From NCBI RefSeq assembly GCF_014651495.1, contig NZ_BMWZ01000003.1:186001-250000 (forward strand): a DNA stretch of 64,000 bases, written 5' to 3'. This document shows, piece after piece, positions 7,938 to 16,740 of this stretch. The notes below the pieces were generated by a model. That model made no database searches. It had not been told where the DNA came from and worked only from the letters and a program-made list of their open reading frames with translations. Source of the stretch: Algibacter mikhailovii (GTDB lineage Bacteria > Bacteroidota > Bacteroidia > Flavobacteriales > Flavobacteriaceae). A program made the translations under genes and the position numbers. Position 1 is the first letter of the stretch, and each line of letters starts with the position of its first letter.

Positions 7938-9575
7938 ATGTTTGAAATTTCACAATTAAAAGAAAAAAAACTAACTGAATTACAGGAGATTGCAAAAAAA
8001 CTAAGCGTTCCTAAGTATCGATCTTTAAAAAAATTAGATTTAGTTTATCAAATATTAGATCAACAGGCAGCAGACCCAAAAGCTATAAAAGCTGTTGTAT
8101 CTCCAACAGAACCTGCTGAAAAGACAGAAACCCCAAAAGCTAAACCTGCAAGAAAACCAAGACAGCGTGTTCAAAAACCAACCAAAGATGCACAGCCTAA
8201 GGCCATTGAAAAAGCGCCTGAAGAAAAGGTAACTGAGTCTGTAACTAAGGTTGAAGCGAATGAAAAAGCTGAAGCTCCGCAACAACAGAACAGACCGGCA
8301 AAAAAGCCAGTACACAAACCAAACCCCAGGCCACAAAACGACAATCAAAAGAAGCCTAATCCAAGAAATAATCAAAATCAACATAAAAACCAGAAAAACG
8401 GGAATGTTGATAGAGGGAATAAGGACAACAGAAACCGTTATAGAGAGCCAGATTTTGAGTTTGACGCAATCATAGAAAGCGAGGGTGTACTTGATATAAT
8501 GCAAGATGGGTATGGCTTTTTACGTTCATCAGATTATAACTACCTATCATCTCCTGATGATATTTATGTATCGCAATCACAAATTAGATTATTTGGCTTA
8601 AAGGTTGGGGATACTGTATTTGGAAACGTGAGACCTCCGAAAGAAGGTGAAAAATATTTCCCATTAATTAAAGTAAGTCAAATTAATGGTCAGAATCCAA
8701 ATGTGGTAAGAGACCGTGTCTCTTTTGAACATTTAACACCATTATTTCCTGAAGAAAAATTCAAATTAGCAGAGCGTCAAAGCACCATATCAACACGAAT
8801 TATGGACTTGTTTTCACCTATAGGTAAAGGACAACGTGGTATGATTGTTTCTCAGCCAAAAACTGGTAAAACCATGCTATTAAAGGATGTTGCCAATGCT
8901 ATTGCTGCCAATCACCCGGAAGTCTATCAAATGATTTTATTAATTGATGAGCGACCTGAGGAGGTAACTGATATGCAACGAAATGTACAAGGTGAAGTTA
9001 TAGCTTCAACCTTTGACAAAGAAGCGCACGAGCACGTTAAAATTGCGAATATTGTTCTTGAAAAAGCAAAGCGCCTAGTAGAATGTGGTCATGATGTGGT
9101 GATCTTACTAGATTCTATTACGCGTTTAGCCAGGGCTTACAACTCGGTTCAGCCGGCTTCAGGAAAAATATTAAGTGGTGGTGTTGATGCCAATGCTTTG
9201 CATAAACCAAAACGTTTCTTTGGAGCTGCTCGTAATATTGAAAATGGTGGTTCTTTAACCATTATTGCTACGGCACTTACAGAAACAGGATCTAAAATGG
9301 ACGAAGTAATTTTTGAAGAATTTAAAGGTACTGGTAATATGGAACTTCAATTGGATAGAAAAATATCTAATCGTAGAATTTTCCCTGCTATTGACCTTAC
9401 ATCTTCAAGTACACGTCGCGATGACATTCTACTAGATGACTCTACAGTTCAACGTATGTGGGTAATGCGCAAATATTTAGCAGATATGAACCCAGTTGAA
9501 GCTATGGAATTCATTAACGAGCGTTTCAAGCAAACTAGAAATAATGAAGAGTTTTTAATATCCATGAATGGATAA
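7938..9575 (+). CDS. rho: Transcription termination factor Rho
   Basis: The 545-residue protein has a Rho N-terminal helical domain (1-45), a long basic low-complexity stretch rich in K, P, Q, N and R (about 50-160), the RNA-binding cold-shock-like domain with [20 protein letters not shown] (about 192-211), and a RecA-type ATPase core. Walker A is SQPKTGKT (about 305-312) and Walker B is [16 protein letters not shown] (from about 387). It forms a hexamer that unwinds RNA and ends transcription. The basic insert makes it longer than the roughly 420 residues of E. coli Rho; such inserts are known in Bacteroidota and Actinobacteria. The ATG at 7938 agrees with the conserved N-terminus [15 protein letters not shown]. 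Confidence 0.97.
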   Translation: MFEISQLKEKKLTELQEIAKKLSVPKYRSLKKLDLVYQILDQQAADPKAIKAVVSPTEPAEKTETPKAKPARKPRQRVQKPTKDAQPKAIEKAPEEKVTESVTKVEANEKAEAPQQQNRPAKKPVHKPNPRPQNDNQKKPNPRNNQNQHKNQKNGNVDRGNKDNRNRYREPDFEFDAIIESEGVLDIMQDGYGFLRSSDYNYLSSPDDIYVSQSQIRLFGLKVGDTVFGNVRPPKEGEKYFPLIKVSQINGQNPNVVRDRVSFEHLTPLFPEEKFKLAERQSTISTRIMDLFSPIGKGQRGMIVSQPKTGKTMLLKDVANAIAANHPEVYQMILLIDERPEEVTDMQRNVQGEVIASTFDKEAHEHVKIANIVLEKAKRLVECGHDVVILLDSITRLARAYNSVQPASGKILSGGVDANALHKPKRFFGAARNIENGGSLTIIATALTETGSKMDEVIFEEFKGTGNMELQLDRKISNRRIFPAIDLTSSSTRRDDILLDDSTVQRMWVMRKYLADMNPVEAMEFINERFKQTRNNEEFLISMNG

Positions 9576-9909
9576 TCGATTATTAACTTTACCAACTAAA
9601 CGAAAAAAGTCTTTACCTAGTGTAAAGACTTTTTTCATTTCTAGGCCGATCCCTAACATAGTTTTTCAAACAGTATCCTTTAAGACACAATTTCCTTTTA
9701 CAATAAAATAACCATAGTTTCCAAAACAATCTTTTGGACATAATACATACCTTGAAAAGACTGATAATATATGCAATGCCATTGAGGTTATATTTAATAA
9801 CAAAAGTCGCTTCATTCTTAGATATTAAAAACCTTTTCACTTAAAGTTTTCAATAAGAATACTATTCCTATTAAAACATTTCTTATTTTTAAGAGAAAAT
9901 CAAGACACC
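9576..9909. other. 334-base gap between rho and the VOC gene
   Basis: Apart from the rho terminator I see no gene. A 75-codon minus-strand frame (9613-9840) begins upstream of the terminator and ends inside its stem; it is probably accidental. Confidence 0.5.
9603..9635 (+). terminator. Rho-independent terminator after rho
   Basis: AAAAAAGTCTTTAC (9603-9616) pairs with GTAAAGACTTTTTT (9622-9635) around a 5-base loop, 28 bases after the rho stop. The A and T runs on both sides could let it work in both directions. Confidence 0.85.
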
Positions 9910-10419
9910 ATGAATGCAATCAAGTACCCGAAGTCATTTTCACATATTGGTATAACCGTTCCAGATATTCATAAAGCCGTAAAGTTTTACGAGGACATTA
10001 TGGGATGGTACGTGATAATGAAACCATCAACAGTAAAGAAGGAAAAAGAAACGGCAATTGGCCAAATGTGCATTGATGTCTTTGGTGAAGCATGGGAAAC
10101 CTTTGAAATTGCCCATATGTCTACCTCTGATGGTATTGGTATTGAATTGTTCTCATTCCCCCATGGTATTAAGGAAGAACCAGAATTCAACCCTTTTAAT
10201 ACAGGTCTCTTTCACTTTTGTATTCAAGACCCAGATATTGAAAATTTGACAAAAAAAATAGTTGAGAACGGTGGAAAACAGCGTATGCCCATCAGAGAAT
10301 ATTATCCAAATGAAAAACCTTATAAAATGGTTTATGTTGAAGACCCATTTGGAATTGTATTCGAGATATACACACACAGTTATGAATTGACTTACTCTTC
10401 AGGAGCCTATCAAGAATAG
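9910..10419 (+). CDS. VOC (glyoxalase/dioxygenase fold) family protein
   Basis: The 169-residue protein has two beta-alpha-beta-beta-beta units of the vicinal oxygen chelate fold: SHIGITVPDIHKAVKFYEDI (11-30) opens the first, and GLFHFCIQDPDIENLTKKI (about 98-116) opens the second, ending in VYVEDPFGIVFEIYTHS. Candidate metal ligands are His13, a mid-domain Glu (GIELF), His101 and the final Glu. The family includes glyoxalases, isomerases and dioxygenases, and the substrate cannot be told. It is cytoplasmic, stands alone, and shares a hairpin terminator with the convergent gene. Confidence 0.82.
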   Translation: MNAIKYPKSFSHIGITVPDIHKAVKFYEDIMGWYVIMKPSTVKKEKETAIGQMCIDVFGEAWETFEIAHMSTSDGIGIELFSFPHGIKEEPEFNPFNTGLFHFCIQDPDIENLTKKIVENGGKQRMPIREYYPNEKPYKMVYVEDPFGIVFEIYTHSYELTYSSGAYQE

Positions 10420-10448
10420 ATAACCACTCAAAAATAATAGCGACTAAA

Positions 10449-10479
10449 AAAAAGCTACTCAAAATTTGAGTAGCTTTTT
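10449..10479. terminator. Bidirectional terminator between convergent genes
   Basis: AAAAAGCTACTCAAA (10449-10463) is complementary to TTTGAGTAGCTTTTT (10465-10479), with A and T runs at both edges. It lies between the VOC gene on plus and the 121-residue gene on minus and can serve both. Confidence 0.85.
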
Positions 10480-10506
10480 AAATTAAATGATTTGATTATC
10501 TATTTT

Positions 10507-10872
10507 TTAATACGCATTCAGGAGATCTCTGTATTCTTTTAAATCCGAAATATTCATTTTGTTATCCAGGTTTTTAATAAGAGATAATAAATACTTTAAG
10601 CTTTCTTCTGGAGCTTCATCATCTGTAGACTCAATTACACCTTCCACCTCATCTACGGGTTCATCATCTAAAATAGGGATTAAGAAAGAACCATTTGCTT
10701 CTATGTGCTCATAAGTTAGTCTAAGCACTTTAACTACCAAAGGAATTTCAGCTTCTAAAGCATAAGTTCTTAATTCCTTAATATCATCAATTAATGTATC
10801 TGTATTAATTCCTGTTTTATCAAGATTTACCAGAATTTTATCGATTAATTTTATTGCCTTTTTATTTTCCAA
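10507..10872 (-). CDS. Hypothetical helical acidic protein next to rpsT
   Basis: The 121-residue product is not recognised. It is soluble, mostly helical and acidic, with two helical halves around a variable DE-rich centre (DDEPVDEVEGVIESTDDEAPEES, about 68-90 in part). The ends KKAIKLIDKILVNL and LKYLLSLIKNLDNKM look like paired amphipathic helices. The start is a TTG at 10870-10872; no ATG lies nearby, and a -7 box about 40 bases upstream supports a start here. The clean frame, its own terminator and its own promoter box argue that it is real. It lies downstream of rpsT on the same strand but is separated by a terminator. Confidence 0.6.
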   Translation of the reverse strand: MENKKAIKLIDKILVNLDKTGINTDTLIDDIKELRTYALEAEIPLVVKVLRLTYEHIEANGSFLIPILDDEPVDEVEGVIESTDDEAPEESLKYLLSLIKNLDNKMNISDLKEYRDLLNAY

Positions 10873-10911
10873 GAGATTATAATTAAGTGAGTGTCCTATT
10901 TTTTAATATTG

Positions 10912-10919
10912 CAAATTTA
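10912..10919 (-). promoter_or_regulatory. -7 box TAAATTTG upstream of the 121-residue gene
   Basis: On the minus strand the sequence TAAATTTG matches the TAnnTTTG consensus, about 40 bases before the TTG start. I see no clear TTTG at -33. Confidence 0.4.
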
Positions 10920-10963
10920 TAGTTTTATTAGTGTTTTAAAACTAAAAACTTAAAAGAAAATCA

Positions 10964-10996
10964 TAAAAAAAGCTTCTCATTTCTGAGAAGCTTTTT
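10964..10996 (-). terminator. Rho-independent terminator after rpsT
   Basis: AAAGCTTCTCA and TGAGAAGCTTT pair around a TTTC loop, flanked by A and T runs. The rpsT stop lies about 24 bases before it in the direction of transcription. Confidence 0.85.
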
Positions 10997-11019
10997 ATTA
11001 TCTTGAAACTTTAATACAA

Positions 11020-11271
11020 TTAAAGTGCTGCAACGTGCTTTGCTAAACCTGATTTTAAGTTAGCTGCCTTATTAGCATGTATAACGTTTTTCTTAGCTAA
11101 TCTATCTAACATAGAAACTACAGAAGGAAACATAGTTTCAGCTTCTTTTTTGTCTGTCAACTCACGTAATTTTTTAATAGCATTACGAGTTGTTTTATGC
11201 TGATACTTATTAGTTAAACGTTTTGCTTCGTTACTTCTAATTCTTTTTAATGCTGACTTATGATTTGCCAT
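11020..11271 (-). CDS. rpsT: Small ribosomal subunit protein bS20
   Basis: The 83-residue, strongly basic, all-helical protein begins [20 protein letters not shown] and ends with [16 protein letters not shown], the classic S20 pattern. It binds 16S rRNA helices early in assembly of the 30S subunit. It is transcribed from the same strand as tRNA-Glu, 25 bases downstream of it, and probably shares that promoter. A hairpin terminator follows. Confidence 0.96.
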   Translation of the reverse strand: MANHKSALKRIRSNEAKRLTNKYQHKTTRNAIKKLRELTDKKEAETMFPSVVSMLDRLAKKNVIHANKAANLKSGLAKHVAAL

Positions 11272-11296
11272 TTTATTCTTTCTTATTAAAATATTG

Positions 11297-11368
11297 TAGC
11301 CCGTAGGGGAATCGAACCCCTCTTACCAGGATGAAAACCTGGCGTCCTAGCCGATAGACGAACGGGCC
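11297..11368 (-). tRNA. tRNA-Glu (anticodon TTC)
   Basis: Read on the minus strand, the sequence folds as a full cloverleaf: acceptor GGCCCGT with ACGGGCT, a D arm GTCT/GGAC, an anticodon stem CCAGG/CCTGG around TTTTCAT giving anticodon TTC, and a T arm AGGGG TTCGATT CCCCT. The 3' CCA is not encoded (the next bases are CAA), so it is added after transcription. It sits between proS and rpsT on the same strand as both. Confidence 0.95.
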
Positions 11369-11384
11369 ATTTGTTTTGAGTGCG

Positions 11385-11414
11385 CAAATATAAATTTAAT
11401 TTACAAAACTGCAA
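11385..11414 (-). promoter_or_regulatory. Promoter of tRNA-Glu and rpsT, TTG - N19 - TATATTTG
   Basis: On the minus strand TTG (11412-11414) is followed after 19 bases by a perfect TATATTTG -7 box (11385-11392). Transcription would start about 10 bases before the tRNA 5' end. Confidence 0.65.
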
Positions 11415-11559
11415 CTAAAATTTAAAAATTACTTCACTGTTTCAAATAACTTACAATGTTTTCCATTGCGGATGCAAAAATACAACTATTTTTAAATGTT
11501 GCAAGAGCAATATAATTTTTTTTTAAAAAAATTTATTTCACCCGCCATTTTCGCCAAAT

Positions 11560-13038
11560 TTAATAAGCTTTTGCAAACAATACTCTACGTTTAGAAGGGT
11601 TTCCAGAATAAACACAAACCCCTTCTTCATCCTTCCCTTCTAGCGGAATACATCTAATAGTTGCTTTGGTCAACTCTTTAATCTTATCTTCTGTCTCATT
11701 TGTGCCATCCCAATGTGCAGAAACAAACCCGGTTTTTGTTTCTAAGACACTCTTAAATTCATCAAAGGTATCTACTTCTGTAATATGCTCGTTTCTGAAA
11801 TCTAATGCTTTATTAAAAAGGGCATCTTGAATCTCTTTAATTAATCCCTCAACTTTATCATTTAAATTATCTAGAGCCACAACCTCTTTTGTGAGTGTGT
11901 CACGACGCGCTACCTCTACAGTGCCATTAGCCAAGTCTCTGGCTCCAATAGCTATTCTAATAGGGACACCTTGCAATTCATGCTGAGCAAACTTAGCACC
12001 AGGTCTACGGGTCGTTCTATTATCATATTTAACGGTAATATGTTTGGCTCTAAAATCACAAATAATACTATTTGCAACTTCGGTAATCGCTTCTAAATCT
12101 TCTTCGCTTTTATAAATAGGAACAATAACAACTTGATTTGGTGCTAAGCTTGGCGGTAATACCAATCCATGATCATCACTATGCGTCATAATTAAAGCCC
12201 CCATTAAACGTGTTGAAACACCCCAAGAGGTCGCCCACACATAATCCTGTTTCCCTTCTTTATTAGCAAATTTAACATCAAAAGCCTTAGCAAAATTTTG
12301 TCCTAAAAAGTGAGATGTTCCAGCCTGTAAGGCCTTGCCATCTTGCATTAAAGCTTCAATACAATAGGTCTCATCAGCACCCGCAAAACGTTCGCTTTCA
12401 GTTTTTAAGCCCTGAATAACAGGAATAGCCATAAATTTTTCAACAAAAGTAGCATAGACATTATTCATTAACTCTGCCTCAGCCAAAGCTTCTTTTTTGG
12501 TTTCATGTGCCGTATGCCCTTCTTGCCACAAAAATTCTGCGGTTCGCAAAAACAAACGTGTTCGCATTTCCCATCGTACAACATTAGCCCATTGATTAAT
12601 GAGAAGTGGCAAATCTCTATAAGACTGCACCCATCCTCTAAACGTATTCCAGATAATAGCTTCTGAAGTCGGTCTTACAATAAGCTCTTCTTCTAATTTA
12701 GCTTCTGGATCTACTCTCAATTTCCCTGCATTATCCGGATCATTCTGCAACCTATAGTGCGTTACAATAGCACACTCTTTGGCAAAACCTTCCGCATTTT
12801 TCTCTTCAGCCTCAAACAAACTTTTAGGAACAAACAATGGGAAATAGGCGTTTTGATGACCTGTTTCTTTGAACATTTTATCCAATTCAGCCTGCATTTT
12901 CTCCCAAATTGCATAACCGTAAGGCTTTATAACCATGCAACCTCTAACGGCTGAATTCTCGGCAAGGTCAGCTTTTACAACCAATTCGTTATACCATTTC
13001 GAATAATCTTCCGCTCTACTAGTAAGTTTTTTACTCAT
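11560..13038 (-). CDS. proS: Prolyl-tRNA synthetase, short (archaeal/eukaryote-like) type
   Basis: The protein of about 492 residues starts [20 protein letters not shown] and lacks the editing insertion of the long bacterial form, so it is the ProS type 3 found in Bacteroidota. Class II motifs are visible: motif 2 around [29 protein letters not shown] and motif 3 near [19 protein letters not shown]. The anticodon domain ([12 protein letters not shown]) and the C-terminal zinc-like domain ending [18 protein letters not shown] follow. The open frame could begin at a TTG at 13056, but the ATG at 13038 matches the family start. Confidence 0.96.
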   Translation of the reverse strand: MSKKLTSRAEDYSKWYNELVVKADLAENSAVRGCMVIKPYGYAIWEKMQAELDKMFKETGHQNAYFPLFVPKSLFEAEEKNAEGFAKECAIVTHYRLQNDPDNAGKLRVDPEAKLEEELIVRPTSEAIIWNTFRGWVQSYRDLPLLINQWANVVRWEMRTRLFLRTAEFLWQEGHTAHETKKEALAEAELMNNVYATFVEKFMAIPVIQGLKTESERFAGADETYCIEALMQDGKALQAGTSHFLGQNFAKAFDVKFANKEGKQDYVWATSWGVSTRLMGALIMTHSDDHGLVLPPSLAPNQVVIVPIYKSEEDLEAITEVANSIICDFRAKHITVKYDNRTTRRPGAKFAQHELQGVPIRIAIGARDLANGTVEVARRDTLTKEVVALDNLNDKVEGLIKEIQDALFNKALDFRNEHITEVDTFDEFKSVLETKTGFVSAHWDGTNETEDKIKELTKATIRCIPLEGKDEEGVCVYSGNPSKRRVLFAKAY

Positions 13039-13079
13039 ATTTTTGTTTTGGCACAAATGTTGTGACTAAGTTAAATAAG

Positions 13080-13109
13080 AAAATAGTTCAGCAAAACTAA
13101 CTATTTTTG
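13080..13109. promoter_or_regulatory. Divergent promoter region with inverted repeat between proS and the YPGWG lipoprotein
   Basis: AAAATAGTT (13080-13088) and AACTATTTT (13099-13107) form an inverted repeat. The right arm contains a perfect plus-strand -7 box, TATTTTTG at 13102-13109, about 29 bases before the ATG at 13138. The mirror-image left arm gives TATTTTCT on the minus strand, a weaker box for proS. The symmetry may simply reflect two opposed -7 elements. Confidence 0.45.
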
Positions 13110-13137
13110 TGATGTTCAACAATTAAATTCAATAGAT

Positions 13138-14277
13138 ATGCATACATACAACTACTTAAAAGAAAAAGTATCATTAGCAGGCTTGCTAGGTCTTCTTCTA
13201 AGTTTAGCATCCTGTGGATCCTATGAATATGTTGGCATAGACAATGATGGAATATACGGAGAACCCACCGTAACTCATCAAGAAAAAGCAGTTGAAACGC
13301 CACCCAAAAATGACACAAACTACTATGAGAACTATTTCCAAACTAAAGCTATAGAGTCGGAAAACCTAGACAATGACAATGCAATATTTACCGATATAGA
13401 TTCATACGAAAACTCAAGTTATGTTGAAAATGACACTATACCTAACAATTATCAAGGCTATCCTGGATGGGGACAAAGCAACAGTAATGTTGTTGTTAAT
13501 GTAAACGCTGGCTGGGGAGGCTGGGGTGGTTGGGGCGTTGGTTTTGGCTGGGGCTGGGGAGGATATTATGGCGGATACTACCCCGGCTGGGGTTATCCGG
13601 GATGGGGTTATCCAGGATGGGGATACCCAGGTTGGGGGTATCCAGGATGGGGCTATCCGGGATACGGCTACTACCGCAGTCCATATGTATCATATAATGC
13701 TAGTAGACGAGGTAGTTATTATTCTAGAGGCTACAGCGGCTCTCAATCTGGTAGACGCAGCTCGTATAGCTCAACGGCAAATGGAGGAAGGCGAAGCGCG
13801 TATGCCTCTAATAATTCCAGAAATTCTGCATCAGGAAATAGCAGTTCAAGACGAAGTTCTGTAAATTCAAATAACAGGACGACATCAAAGTATACCACAA
13901 CGCGCAGAAGTAGCAGTGTAAATAGAAATAATACAACATCCGGCTACAGTACTAGACGCAGTTATAGTACTACGGGAAATAGAACATACTCAGGTACCAC
14001 AAGACGATCAGTTAGCACAAGAACGCCCTCTGGAAACTCAACATCTCGAGCTTCAACTTCTCAATCTAGAAGAAGTTCAAGCAGCGTTTATAGCCAACCG
14101 AGCAGAAGTTATAATTCAGGCGGTAGCACCTACAGAAATTCGTCCTCAAGAAGCTCAGGTTACTCACCTAGCAGAAGTTCTAGTTCAGGCTCAAGTGGCT
14201 CAATGTCCAGATCTTCAGGAGCTAGTAGAAGTTCAGGTGGAGGACGCTCATCAGGTGGTGGCGGAAGAAGACGCTAA
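13138..14277 (+). CDS. Lipoprotein with YPGWG repeats and Ser/Arg-rich tail
   Basis: The 379-residue product has a lipoprotein signal ending in LSLASCGS (Cys about 26). Residues 40-110 are acidic and polar, 115-147 are rich in Gly and Trp (GWGGWGGWG), and 148-177 hold six back-to-back five-residue units, five YPGWG and one YPGYG. The remaining 200 residues are almost only S, R, G, T, N and Y and end in GGGGRRR. No enzyme domain is visible. It would sit on the outer or periplasmic side of the envelope, disordered and sticky. It lies just before the FadL-like porin gene (27 bases) and is probably co-transcribed with it. Confidence 0.75.
   Translation: MHTYNYLKEKVSLAGLLGLLLSLASCGSYEYVGIDNDGIYGEPTVTHQEKAVETPPKNDTNYYENYFQTKAIESENLDNDNAIFTDIDSYENSSYVENDTIPNNYQGYPGWGQSNSNVVVNVNAGWGGWGGWGVGFGWGWGGYYGGYYPGWGYPGWGYPGWGYPGWGYPGWGYPGYGYYRSPYVSYNASRRGSYYSRGYSGSQSGRRSSYSSTANGGRRSAYASNNSRNSASGNSSSRRSSVNSNNRTTSKYTTTRRSSSVNRNNTTSGYSTRRSYSTTGNRTYSGTTRRSVSTRTPSGNSTSRASTSQSRRSSSSVYSQPSRSYNSGGSTYRNSSSRSSGYSPSRSSSSGSSGSMSRSSGASRSSGGGRSSGGGGRRR
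13579..13668 (+). repeat. Six tandem 15-base units coding YPGWG/YPGYG
   Basis: Six in-frame 15-base units run head to tail inside the lipoprotein gene. They differ mainly at third codon positions (for example TAT CCG GGA TGG GGT and TAC CCA GGT TGG GGG), so the protein repeat is held constant while the DNA has diverged. Confidence 0.9.
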
Positions 14278-14304
14278 TCTTATATTTATAAAAAAACTAA
14301 TAAT

Positions 14305-15849
14305 ATGAAAAAGTTTAAATTACTATTCATAGGAATCCTATCTATGTCTACCATATACGGCCAAGAAATTAGCGATGTCCTAAGATATTCGCAAAACGAA
14401 ATTCACGGAACAGCTCGTTTTAGGGCTATGAGTGGGGCTTTTGGGGCCTTAGGGGGCGATATGAGTGCTGTAAGTTTAAATCCTGCTGGTTCTGTAGTAT
14501 TTAGCCAGAGTCATGCCTCAGTAACAGGCTCTGTAGTAGGCACGGATAACACCACTAATTATTTCAGTAATTACAGCAATTCTGAAGAATCAAAATTTCA
14601 AATTAACCAAGGTGGCGCCGCATTTATTTTCAGAAACAATAACAGAAGCTCAGATTGGACCAAATTTGCATTATCATTTAATTATGAACGCACCAATAAC
14701 CATAATAGTAGCTGGAATGCACGTGGACTTAATACTGACGGAGATCAAGACTTCAGTAATTCGGTAGCAAGCTACTTTTATGACTATGCAGATGGCAAAA
14801 GACTTGATGAAATATCTGCTCTACCCGATGAATCAATCACTAGAGCTTATAGAGAAATTGGAGACCTATATGGGCATGCGCATCAGCAAGCTTTTCTTGG
14901 CTATGAATCTTACATCTTAGATCCAGAATTCGATGAGGATGATAACACAACCTATTTTGCAAATGTTGGCCCAGGAAGTTTCAATCATAATTACACCTAT
15001 ATTGCCGCTGGATACAACTCTAAAATGAGTTTCAACTTAGCTACCCAATACAAAAACATCCTTTCATTAGGACTAAATTTAAATTCTCATTTTTTGAGTT
15101 ATGATAGGACAACCATACTACTAGAAGACAATTCAAATATAGGATCAACAATTACTAATATCGATTTTCGAAATAACTTATGGACCAGAGGAACAGGTTT
15201 TTCATTCCAACTTGGTGCTATTGTTAAAGTGACCCCAGAATTTAGAGCTGGTATAGTTTATGACTCGCCTACCTGGTATTCTATAGATGAAGAAACAAGT
15301 CAATCTGTTACTACTGTTGAAGAAACCGACTCCAATTCTTTTACAACCGTAATTAACCCAGGAATTGTAAATGTCTACCCGAGATACAACTTACAATCCC
15401 CAGGAAGAATTACGGGTAGTTTGGCTTATATAATAGCAAAACGCGGATTAATTAGTTTTGATTATTCTAACACAAATTACAGCAAAACACAATTAAGTCC
15501 AACTTATGACGATTTTTTTGCTGATCAAAATGAGGTTATGCGTAATACTTTTGCGAACGCATCAACATATCGGTTTGGGGCGGAATATAAAATAAAACAA
15601 ATAAGCCTAAGAGGTGGTTACAGGTTTGAAGAAAGTCCGTACGCAAACAAAACAACAGTGGGCGATTTAACAGGATTTTCTTTTGGTCTTGGATGCAATT
15701 TTGGCAGTATGCGTATAGATCTAGCCTATGATCAAGCTGAAAGATCTTCTCAAAATAGCTTGTACAATTTAAATTTTGGCACACCCCCTTCTGCCAATGT
15801 GAATACTAAAAATCAAAATTTCACATTCACCTTAGCATTTAATATTTAA
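14305..15849 (+). CDS. OmpP1/FadL family outer-membrane transporter
   Basis: The 514-residue protein has a signal peptide (1-19, ending IYGQ) and then the sequence YSQNEIHGTARFRAMSGAFGALGGDMSAVSLNPAGS, the N-terminal plug region of FadL-type 14-stranded barrels. Alternating strands follow to a terminal strand NQNFTFTLAFNI ending near an aromatic residue, typical of outer-membrane barrels. Family members move hydrophobic compounds such as fatty acids or aromatics across the outer membrane. The substrate is unknown. The gene follows the YPGWG lipoprotein gene by 27 bases and likely shares its promoter. Confidence 0.87.
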   Translation: MKKFKLLFIGILSMSTIYGQEISDVLRYSQNEIHGTARFRAMSGAFGALGGDMSAVSLNPAGSVVFSQSHASVTGSVVGTDNTTNYFSNYSNSEESKFQINQGGAAFIFRNNNRSSDWTKFALSFNYERTNNHNSSWNARGLNTDGDQDFSNSVASYFYDYADGKRLDEISALPDESITRAYREIGDLYGHAHQQAFLGYESYILDPEFDEDDNTTYFANVGPGSFNHNYTYIAAGYNSKMSFNLATQYKNILSLGLNLNSHFLSYDRTTILLEDNSNIGSTITNIDFRNNLWTRGTGFSFQLGAIVKVTPEFRAGIVYDSPTWYSIDEETSQSVTTVEETDSNSFTTVINPGIVNVYPRYNLQSPGRITGSLAYIIAKRGLISFDYSNTNYSKTQLSPTYDDFFADQNEVMRNTFANASTYRFGAEYKIKQISLRGGYRFEESPYANKTTVGDLTGFSFGLGCNFGSMRIDLAYDQAERSSQNSLYNLNFGTPPSANVNTKNQNFTFTLAFNI

Positions 15850-15992
15850 TTCAGAAAAGAATGAGGGTACATCTAATGAATAGCAAACTTCATTTTTTTA
15901 TATAGAGTTTACTGTAATTAAACAGCACTTTTATTGACCAATTACAGATATTAATTATTTGCCAACATCAAGCGTTTAAAAAGAGAAATGCT

Positions 15993-16000
15993 TATATTTG
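15993..16000 (+). promoter_or_regulatory. -7 box TATATTTG upstream of folE
   Basis: A perfect TATATTTG lies 25 bases before the folE ATG. A -33 TTTG at the usual distance is not evident. Confidence 0.5.
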
Positions 16001-16025
16001 CAAATTAAATTTTTAGCTATTAAAG

Positions 16026-16703
16026 ATGAAATTTGATAATAATTTAGACGATTTAGAAGCCTTAGGAAACGAGCACATTGGCACTTCAGAAAACACGCCA
16101 ATGCGCAATGATGCCTTCAAACTTTCTAATGAAGAAAAAATAGATATTATTAAGGATGATGTTCGTCATATCATGGAAACCTTAGGTTTAGATTTAACTG
16201 ATGACAGCCTTAGCGGTACACCAAACCGCGTAGCAAAAATGTTTGTTAAAGAAATATTTGGAGGTCTTGATCCAAAGAAAAAACCTAGCGCTTCAACTTT
16301 TGATAACAAATACAAATATGGAGAAATGCTCGTTGAAAAAAACATAACTGTTTATTCAACTTGTGAACACCACTTACTTCCTATAGTTGGGCGAGCTCAT
16401 ATTGCTTATATATCTAATGGCACTGTAGTTGGCTTATCTAAAATGAATCGTATTGTTGATTATTTCGCTAAACGTCCTCAAGTACAAGAGCGTCTTACCA
16501 TACAGGTAGTTAGAGAACTTCAAGAAGTGTTGGACACTAAAGATGTTGCTTGTGTGATTGATGCCAAACATCTGTGCGTTAATTCTAGAGGAATTAGAGA
16601 TATAGAAAGCAGCACCGTAACCTCTGAATTTGGAGGGAAATTTAAAGACATGGCAACACGCAGAGAGTTTTTAGATTACATCAAATTGGACACTACATTT
16701 TAA
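16026..16703 (+). CDS. folE: GTP cyclohydrolase I FolE
   Basis: The 225-residue protein carries the FolE zinc and active-site motifs: STCEHHLLPIVGRAHIAYI (from about 111) and AKHLCVNSRGIRDIESSTVTS (from about 180), where the two Cys and the His bind zinc. It converts GTP to 7,8-dihydroneopterin triphosphate, the first step of folate and pterin synthesis, as a cytoplasmic decamer. The first 35 residues are a variable extension before the conserved core. The cysS gene follows after 37 bases on the same strand, so the two may be co-transcribed. Confidence 0.96.
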   Translation: MKFDNNLDDLEALGNEHIGTSENTPMRNDAFKLSNEEKIDIIKDDVRHIMETLGLDLTDDSLSGTPNRVAKMFVKEIFGGLDPKKKPSASTFDNKYKYGEMLVEKNITVYSTCEHHLLPIVGRAHIAYISNGTVVGLSKMNRIVDYFAKRPQVQERLTIQVVRELQEVLDTKDVACVIDAKHLCVNSRGIRDIESSTVTSEFGGKFKDMATRREFLDYIKLDTTF

Positions 16704-16740
16704 TTATCAGTTGAAATAATTAACGCGACAACTACCTAAC

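Noticed and set aside
7768-7959. 63-codon frame in the rho leader
   Set aside because: It overlaps the start of rho in another frame and covers the leader hairpin; composition is that of AT-rich noncoding DNA.
8055-8504. 149-codon minus-strand frame within rho
   Set aside because: It is the antisense of the repetitive basic insert of rho and has no family features.
9613-9840. 75-codon minus-strand frame between rho and the VOC gene
   Set aside because: Its 3' part lies inside the rho terminator stem, and no family or promoter supports it.
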